NCBI RefSeq assembly: GCF_012516395.1
Contig: NZ_CP051206.1
Location: 248,001 to 312,000 of the forward strand
DNA: 64,000 nucleotides
Reading direction: 5' to 3'
From: Dolichospermum flos-aquae CCAP 1403/13F
GTDB taxonomy: Bacteria > Cyanobacteriota > Cyanobacteriia > Cyanobacteriales > Nostocaceae
The position numbers and the translations under genes were made by a program. Below are positions 59,210 through 64,000 of the stretch, piece by piece. A model generated the notes under the pieces. The model was not told where the DNA came from. It was given only the letters and a program-made list of their open reading frames with translations, and did not search any database. Position 1 is the first letter of the stretch. Each line of letters begins with the position of its first letter.

Positions 59210-60262
59210 CTAAACCAAAGCGTTGAGGTTTTTTGCGGTTTCAAAGAAGAAAGCGACGTTTTCCTCTGGAGTTTCTGGTAATACACCATGTCCGAGATTA
59301 AGGATATGTCCCCAGTTACCGGCTTTGCGAACAGTGTCCAAAACGCGATCGCGGATAAATTCCTTAGAACCAAATAATACACCCGGATCAAGATTACCCT
59401 GTACTTTGACGTGCTTACCTAATCTAGCTCTGGCATCTGCCATATCTACTGCCCAGTCTACAGTAATGATATCTGCACCAGAAGCAGGCATTCTTTCCAA
59501 AAGTCCGGCACTACCTGTCACCAACAAAATTAATGGTGTGTCAGGATGAGTAGCTTTAACTTTCTGAAACACCATTTTTTGATAAGGTAGAGCAAAGGTA
59601 TCATAATCTTGAGGGCTTAATTGTCCTGCCCAAGAATCGAACATCTGTACTACTTGAGCGCCACAATCAATTTGATAGCGGACATAATCAGCAATAGAAT
59701 CTGCTAATTTTGTGAGTAGCTGATGGAGAATTGTCGGATCTGAGAAGGCCATGTTTTTGATGATGGAATAGGTTTTAGAACCCTTACCTTCCACCGCATA
59801 AGCTGCTAAAGTCCAAGGTGCGCCAACAAAGCCTAACACCGTTGATTGATTGCCTACTTCCTGCCGTAATGCTTGCAAAATCGTTTTGATAAACGGCAGT
59901 GCTGTTTCTGGATCTAAGGAATGCAGTTGATCAACTTGTTCTTGGGTGCGTATGGGCGAATAAATAATCGGTCCCTTCCCTTCCGCAATATCCATGTCAA
60001 TCCCCATTCCTGGTAAGGGGGTGACAATATCGGAAAACAAAATTACTCCGTCGGGTTGGAAAGCTCTCCAGGGTTGGAGGGAAACTTCGATCGCTACTTC
60101 AGGAATTTCCGAGCGATCGCGGAATGAAGGATATTTATCCCGTAAATCCCGGTAAGCTTTCATGTAGCGTCCCGCTTGTCGCATCATCCATACAGGAGGA
60201 CGATCTACTTGTTCACCACGAGCAGCCCTAAGGAGGAGAGGAGCCGTTAAGGAAACACCCAT
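59210..60262 (-). CDS. hemE: Uroporphyrinogen decarboxylase
   Basis: A 350-residue enzyme. [20 protein letters not shown] (about residues 21-40) and [17 protein letters not shown] (about 76-92) hold the catalytic Arg and Asp residues. [20 protein letters not shown] (about 144-163) and [20 protein letters not shown] near the end are further signatures. It decarboxylates uroporphyrinogen III to coproporphyrinogen III on the heme and chlorophyll path. Start [20 protein letters not shown] is standard. Confidence 0.97.
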   Translation of the reverse strand: MGVSLTAPLLLRAARGEQVDRPPVWMMRQAGRYMKAYRDLRDKYPSFRDRSEIPEVAIEVSLQPWRAFQPDGVILFSDIVTPLPGMGIDMDIAEGKGPIIYSPIRTQEQVDQLHSLDPETALPFIKTILQALRQEVGNQSTVLGFVGAPWTLAAYAVEGKGSKTYSIIKNMAFSDPTILHQLLTKLADSIADYVRYQIDCGAQVVQMFDSWAGQLSPQDYDTFALPYQKMVFQKVKATHPDTPLILLVTGSAGLLERMPASGADIITVDWAVDMADARARLGKHVKVQGNLDPGVLFGSKEFIRDRVLDTVRKAGNWGHILNLGHGVLPETPEENVAFFFETAKNLNALV

Positions 60263-60485
60263 TTAACACTTCGTCCTAAGTCACTTTTATATTTCACCAT
60301 TTAGCTTACCATCCTCAGATTCCTCTTGATCTGCCTATCTATACAGGTCTTAAGGTTGCTTGACTTAACTTAACAAAACGTTACGATTTTCTTTTCAAAT
60401 CTGGAATCTGGAATTGTAGATTTGAAAATTTTTACAACTAGGGGTAGAAACAGCTTGATAATTTCTACCCATAACTATCCATATA
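60263..60485. other. hemE upstream region
   Basis: No gene. An imperfect hairpin GGGTAGAAA...TTTCTACCC lies at about 60443-60471. It probably contains the hemE promoter. Confidence 0.4.
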
Positions 60486-60654
60486 TTACTGTTTGTCCAA
60501 GTCTTCAATAAGTTGATCAACAAAATCCCTCAACCGTTGCTGCTGTGTCAGGGACGGTTTTAATTTTTTCCCTGACTCCAGGTAAAACCTTAAATTGCAA
60601 AGGTGATTTATCGTACGCTACCTGATTTTGTGGTTTAAATTTAATCCGAGGCAT
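60486..60654 (-). pseudogene. Frameshifted small IS200/IS605-associated protein
   Basis: Starts MPRIKFKPQNQVAYDKSPLQ, FKVLPGVREKIKTVP. The frame then stops early, while the next frame continues QQRLRDFVDQLIEDLDKQ to a stop at 60488-60486. One net base change restores a protein of about 56 residues. Small proteins of this kind often precede tnpB in cyanobacterial IS200/IS605 elements. Confidence 0.6.
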
Positions 60655-60715
60655 TGCCAAATCCTAATATGTCTGATATACTAGATATCATAGCACAACA
60701 TTGAAGGTCGAATCA

Positions 60716-61189
60716 ATGCTTTTATCATTCAAAACTGCACTAATTCCAAATAACCGACAGATTACAGCTTTTCGCAAGGCTTCTGGAGTCGCTAGACACG
60801 CTTACAACTGGGAAAATGCTCAAATCATAGATATTTTAGCTACTCGCAAAGAAGGCGAAAAACTTAAATTACCATCAGCGATTGACTTGCATAAAAAGTT
60901 AGTCGCCGAGGTTAAATCTGAACACGCTTGGTATTACGAAGTTAACAAAAATGTCCATCGTGACCTCAACGCAGCTAAGAATATTGACCGATGGTTTGCG
61001 GATATTTTTATCCCTGTAGCGTAGCGGTTCCTTTGAGGAACTACGGTCAGAAACGGTAAGTTCTACCGAGATTGTTTGTGGAGCGGGCAAACAAGATTGG
61101 AAGTCATTCTAAGACCGCGATGAAGCAGGAAATAAACACTAAGATTATCGCTGTCCAGATGTGTCTAGACTTTGGTAATTTTGGGTAAG
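60716..61189 (+). pseudogene. TnpB remnant of an IS200/IS605-type element
   Basis: The N-terminal part MLLSFKTALIPNNRQITAFR, KASGVARHAYNWENAQIIDI is a TnpB start. After WYYEVNK it jumps to VHRDLNAAKNI, the C-terminal DRDxNAAxNI motif, so the RuvC core (about 200 residues) is deleted. Out-of-frame pieces continue to about 61189 (VERANKIGSHSKTAMKQEIN). It is inactive. Confidence 0.8.
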
Positions 61190-61206
61190 TTTTATAGAAC
61201 GGATAC

Positions 61207-61270
61207 ATGAACGTGCCTCAATCCAACCTACGAATCAAGGCTTTTTTCAATTTGGCGAAGGTATTGCAAT
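61207..61270. repeat. Half copy of the CAATACCTT MITE
   Basis: GAACGTGCCTCAATCCAACC then TACGAATCAAGGCTTTTTTC and GAAGGTATTGCAA match the right half of the element at 16157-16323 with few changes. Confidence 0.75.
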
Positions 61271-61323
61271 AATGAAATTATGATTGCTACATCCAGTATA
61301 AATTAGGTTTGAGAAAAAATATA

Positions 61324-61518
61324 ATGACTCAATCATCTTTAAATGGAAAATTAATCCAGGGTTTTGGGATTCTTTTGGGTATGAGTGTATCCTTGTTTGT
61401 ACTCAGAGGCTTGGGTATTCTTACTTTCTTTCCTGGGGGTGTAATTGTTTTACTGTTCTTTGGAGCGATATCTTTGGCAATTTTCAGTTACTTTCAACGA
61501 AGATGGTGGCGTTTTTAA
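61324..61518 (+). CDS. Small two-helix membrane protein
   Basis: A 64-residue protein with two hydrophobic helices (GFGILLGMSVSLFVLRGLGI and VIVLLFFGAISLAIFSYF) and a basic end (QRRWWRF). ATG 61324 is preferred to an upstream GTG/TTG. Function unknown; it looks like a conserved cyanobacterial small membrane protein but I cannot name it. Confidence 0.6.
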   Translation: MTQSSLNGKLIQGFGILLGMSVSLFVLRGLGILTFFPGGVIVLLFFGAISLAIFSYFQRRWWRF

Positions 61519-61524
61519 CTATCG

Positions 61525-61688
61525 AGGACTTACGCACTAGACAAATTAGATATCATTTCCGGCATATTACTAGGTGCTTCAAATGGCAAAACTTTGTTAA
61601 TTGTGGGCAAATTATCGGGTATGATGCACCCGACAAGAGATAAAATCCACAATACATCTTTTGTCAAATTTGTCAATACGTAAGTCCT
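61525..61688. mobile_element. 164-bp MITE with AGGACTTACG ends
   Basis: Perfect 10-bp inverted ends AGGACTTACG (61525-61534) and CGTAAGTCCT (61679-61688). The AGGACTTACG end type is typical of insertion sequences and their derivatives in Nostocales. A short frame inside (61530-61715) is not a gene. Confidence 0.8.
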
Positions 61689-61733
61689 ATGATCATCAAA
61701 TCCCCGCTTTTTCAAGCGAGGAGTCAGTATTAA

Positions 61734-62339
61734 TTACCGACACTGACGATATTTCACGTGGTAAACTAAACCGCGATGGGCGAGATCAAAAGAGTCAACA
61801 GTGGCCATCCCTTGACCACTAGCGATCATCGCAGCATTCACCCGCATATTTACACTATCACCACAGGCTGACCAGACATCACCTACAGTCACTAATTTAT
61901 CTCGAACGTTGTACTCAGTTTCCCCTCTAAAGGTTCTAGAAAAGACGGGGCCACGCTGACCAGCAAAAAAGTATTCTGCTCTTAGTTTCCCCGTTGTACC
62001 GGGAGCAACATAGCCCCGATAATCAGCATCGTAGAGGGAAATTTGAAACCCTTGGGGTACTTGAATCGGAATGCTCAAATTACAGCTTTTGCGTGCTTCT
62101 GATGATTTATTTCCCAGAGCGATAAATTGATCAAATAGAATACTTAGCTCTTGACCATCGGGACTAACGTTGACACTAGCAGATCCTTCAGGGCAACCAT
62201 TACCACCATATCCTGCACCTACGATTTTAACTTTGCTGTCAGCAAAGGCAGGCCCGACAGAAGCTATCATCAGTGCAGCGGCAGCCAGAGAAGTTTGTAC
62301 AAACTTGATAGATTTATTCTGGAAATTTTGATGATTCAT
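61734..62339 (-). CDS. DUF4360-family secreted protein
   Basis: A 201-residue protein. A signal peptide (about 1-33, SLAAAALMIASVGPAFA cleavage) precedes a beta-rich DUF4360 domain with GYGGNGCPEGSASVNVSPDG (about 44-63), ARKSCNLSIPIQVPQGFQIS and C-terminal VSACGD-like WSACGDSVNMRVNA. Four conserved Cys may form disulfides outside the cytoplasm. Function unknown. Upstream is a repeat relative of 28236-28322. Confidence 0.85.
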   Translation of the reverse strand: MNHQNFQNKSIKFVQTSLAAAALMIASVGPAFADSKVKIVGAGYGGNGCPEGSASVNVSPDGQELSILFDQFIALGNKSSEARKSCNLSIPIQVPQGFQISLYDADYRGYVAPGTTGKLRAEYFFAGQRGPVFSRTFRGETEYNVRDKLVTVGDVWSACGDSVNMRVNAAMIASGQGMATVDSFDLAHRGLVYHVKYRQCR

Positions 62340-62415
62340 AACTTATGTGTTTTGAGTATTTTCAGTAGTCTTATTACAAATGTCAACGGTCGAAGGAAAG
62401 TTGTTGTTAAGTAAT

Positions 62416-62510
62416 TGGACAAAATAATTACACAAAAATTTGCTCTGAAATCCTTTAGTAATTAAGGATTGGCAGATAATTAATATGTAATTAATTTTGT
62501 CTGATTACTT
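62416..62510. repeat. Sequence related to the decayed frame at 28236-28322
   Basis: ACAAAATAATTACACAAAAA, CTGAAATCC then AAGGATTGGCAGATAATTAA aligns with 28236-28310. Both loci keep AATCCTT...AAGGATT and ATTAC...GTAAT inverse arms. Here the reading frame is broken by stops. Confidence 0.55.
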
Positions 62511-62665
62511 ATCACAACCTTATGAACATCAAGGCTGACGTTAGGGTGAATTTGTTCCCTTAAAACCAAATTAGCAAACAAACTTAACTTTTTCTATCAT
62601 TCTCATTCAGCAACCCCAACTGTCACAGATTAATGTTTTTGAATTAATTATTAAGGTGTATAAAA

Positions 62666-62830
62666 ATGACGAAATATATATGTAAGGTTTGTGGTTATAT
62701 CTATGACCCAGAAGCAGGTGATGAAGATAGTGGTATAGCACCAGGAACAGCTTTTAAAGATATTCCAGATCATTGGGATTGTCCAGTTTGTAGTGCCCAA
62801 AAAGATGACTTTGAGTTATACGAAGAGTAA
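62666..62830 (+). CDS. Rubredoxin
   Basis: A 54-residue rubredoxin with both CxxCG-type iron motifs: [16 protein letters not shown] (residues about 4-19) and [16 protein letters not shown] (about 37-52). A soluble one-iron electron carrier; no C-terminal anchor, so it is not the RubA membrane form. The start and stop were read directly. The flavoprotein gene follows within about 46 bp, perhaps co-transcribed. Confidence 0.93.
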   Translation: MTKYICKVCGYIYDPEAGDEDSGIAPGTAFKDIPDHWDCPVCSAQKDDFELYEE

Positions 62831-62875
62831 TATGGATGGATATTACAGAAACTTTTGATTTTGAAGTTGTTACCC

Positions 62876-64000
62876 TTGCAAATTGTAGTTATTGGTGGTG
62901 GGGCGGCGGGATTCTTTGGTGCGATCGCTTGTGCTGAAGCTAATCCTCAAGCCCAGGTTACTTTAATCGAAGCTAGTCGTCAACCTTTGGCGAAAGTTCT
63001 CATTTCCGGTGGAGGACGTTGTAACGTTACTCATGCTTGTTTTGAACCCAAAATTTTAGTTCAGAATTATCCTAGAGGTGGTAAAGCCCTGCTGGGTGCA
63101 TTTACCCGGTTTCAACCTCTAGACACCATAGCTTGGTTTACGGAACATGGGGTGAATATAAAAACGGAAGCTGACGGCCGGATGTTCCCAATTACAGATC
63201 GGGCAGAAACCATTGCTGAATGTTTAATTAAGGCGACTTTTGATGCCAAAATAGAACTTTGTATTGGCACACCTGTTACCGCTGTCACTCGTAAAAATGC
63301 CGGGTTTGAAATTCTGCTCAAATCGGGAGAAACGAAAGAATGCGATTGCTTACTTTTGGCTACAGGTAGCAGTTTAGCAGGTTATAAAATCGCTAGAGAA
63401 TTAGGTCATGACATCCAACCCCCTGTACCTTCTTTGTTCACCTTTAATATTGCAGATCCTCAACTGCGGGAATTAGCAGGAATTAGTGTTAATTCTGTAA
63501 ATCTGCGCTTACCTGGGACTGGAAAAACCCCATTCCAACAAACAGGCCCCTTGTTAATTACCCATTGGGGTGTGAGTGGTCCAGCAGTATTGAAACTTTC
63601 GGCTTGGGGGGCGAGAATTCTCCATGAAAACCGCTATCAACATAAATTATTGATTAATTGGTTGCCAGATTTATCCCAAGAGGAAGTGAGACAAAAACTT
63701 TTAACAGTCAAAGCTGAATGGGGACAAAAAGCGATCGCCCTCCATCGTGGTGTAGACTTACCTCATCGGCTTTGGCAATATATTATCAATCGTACCCATA
63801 TTCCCACAGAAGAACGTTGGGCAACCATCTCCAACAAAACCCTAAATCAACTAGTCCTAGAAATCTCCCAAGGAGAACACCTAATTACAGGTAAAGGCGC
63901 ATTTAAAGAAGAATTTGTCACCTGTGGAGGAGTCAACCTCAAAGAAGTCAACTTCAAAACAATGGAAAGTAAAATAGTCCCCGGCTTGCATTTTGCCGGT
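62876..64000 (+). CDS. HI0933/BaiN-family NAD(P)/FAD-dependent oxidoreductase (partial)
   Basis: At least 375 codons to the window edge. QIVVIGGGAAGFFGAIACAE at the N-terminus binds FAD. SGGGRCNVTHACFEP near 42-56 and LLITHWGVSGPAVLKLSAWG near 225-244 are HI0933-family motifs, as is LITGKGAFKEEFVTCGGVNL near 335-354. There is no ATG near the Rossmann motif; TTG 62876 (or TTG 62861/62867) must serve as start, unless the start lies in a frame now broken. The 3' end (20-40 residues) is outside the window. Substrate unknown. Confidence 0.82.
   Translation, partial: MQIVVIGGGAAGFFGAIACAEANPQAQVTLIEASRQPLAKVLISGGGRCNVTHACFEPKILVQNYPRGGKALLGAFTRFQPLDTIAWFTEHGVNIKTEADGRMFPITDRAETIAECLIKATFDAKIELCIGTPVTAVTRKNAGFEILLKSGETKECDCLLLATGSSLAGYKIARELGHDIQPPVPSLFTFNIADPQLRELAGISVNSVNLRLPGTGKTPFQQTGPLLITHWGVSGPAVLKLSAWGARILHENRYQHKLLINWLPDLSQEEVRQKLLTVKAEWGQKAIALHRGVDLPHRLWQYIINRTHIPTEERWATISNKTLNQLVLEISQGEHLITGKGAFKEEFVTCGGVNLKEVNFKTMESKIVPGLHFAG

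Noticed and set aside
61530-61715. 61-codon minus-strand frame
   Set aside because: It lies inside a MITE with perfect AGGACTTACG ends and has no ribosome site.

Overview
The window reads as the chromosome of a bloom-forming, gas-vacuolate filamentous cyanobacterium, closest in type to Dolichospermum (Anabaena) flos-aquae. The support is: frequent HIP1 octamers (GCGATCGC), a Psb34-type photosystem II assembly protein, a phylloquinone (men) gene set, a Cph1-type phytochrome with an Rcp1-like regulator, a GUN4-domain kinase, a large gas-vesicle (gvp) locus whose GvpC has the 193-residue, five-repeat form known from Anabaena flos-aquae, and many small palindromic or MITE-like repeats. The species assignment is inference.

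Layout. 0-13 kb: a partial UPF0175/DUF3368 toxin-antitoxin pair, glcD, a GH10-like secreted hydrolase, a membrane protein, pgsA, psb34, tRNA-Val, a DUF2227 protein, mazG, a transposase remnant, a CrtISO-like oxidoreductase and a single-chain type IIG-like restriction-modification enzyme. 13-14 kb: a glpK pseudogene with a MITE at its deletion junction. 14-27.4 kb: the gas-vesicle locus, almost all on the minus strand, read in order as seven identical gvpA copies, gvpC, gvpN, gvpJ, gvpK, gvpF, gvpG, (gvpV on the plus strand), gvpW, then a tandem ArsA/Get3-like ATPase and a two-domain Cdc48-like AAA ATPase. 27.4-28.7 kb: the gvpA promoter region, tandem repeats and a decayed open frame. 28.7-36 kb: a small conserved protein, proA and the phylloquinone genes menF, menA, menC, menE and a DHNA-CoA thioesterase. 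36-42 kb: a HopA1-family protein beside an APH-like kinase, then a DUF815 ATPase and a coiled-coil TerB-C-like membrane protein. 42-53 kb: Rieske protein, BASS transporter, acidic TerB-like protein, PMT-family glycosyltransferase, a phytochrome/Rcp pair, a receiver-kinase hybrid and a B12-binding radical SAM protein. 53-59 kb: a cluster of intact and broken toxin-antitoxin genes mixed with dispersed repeats, an SDR protein and a kinase-GUN4 fusion. 59-64 kb: hemE, a decayed IS200/IS605 element, a DUF4360 secreted protein, rubredoxin and a partial HI0933-family flavoprotein.

The gvp genes form one functional unit: GvpA is the shell, GvpC the outer strengthening protein, and N/J/K/F/G/V/W the assembly set. 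The two ATPases just downstream are candidates for chaperone or remodelling roles in assembly. The men genes make phylloquinone for photosystem I. The phytochrome and Rcp form a red/far-red two-component system.

The best candidate for an under-described system is the HopA1-family protein plus APH-like kinase (36.3-38.7 kb). The same pairing dehydrates Ser/Thr in class V lanthipeptides and thioamitides, but no convincing precursor peptide is visible here. Also notable are the recent amplification of gvpA in 321-bp units, conserved inverted repeats in every gvpA spacer, a repeat-rich GvpJ tail, and a MITE insertion with a readable 13-bp target duplication.
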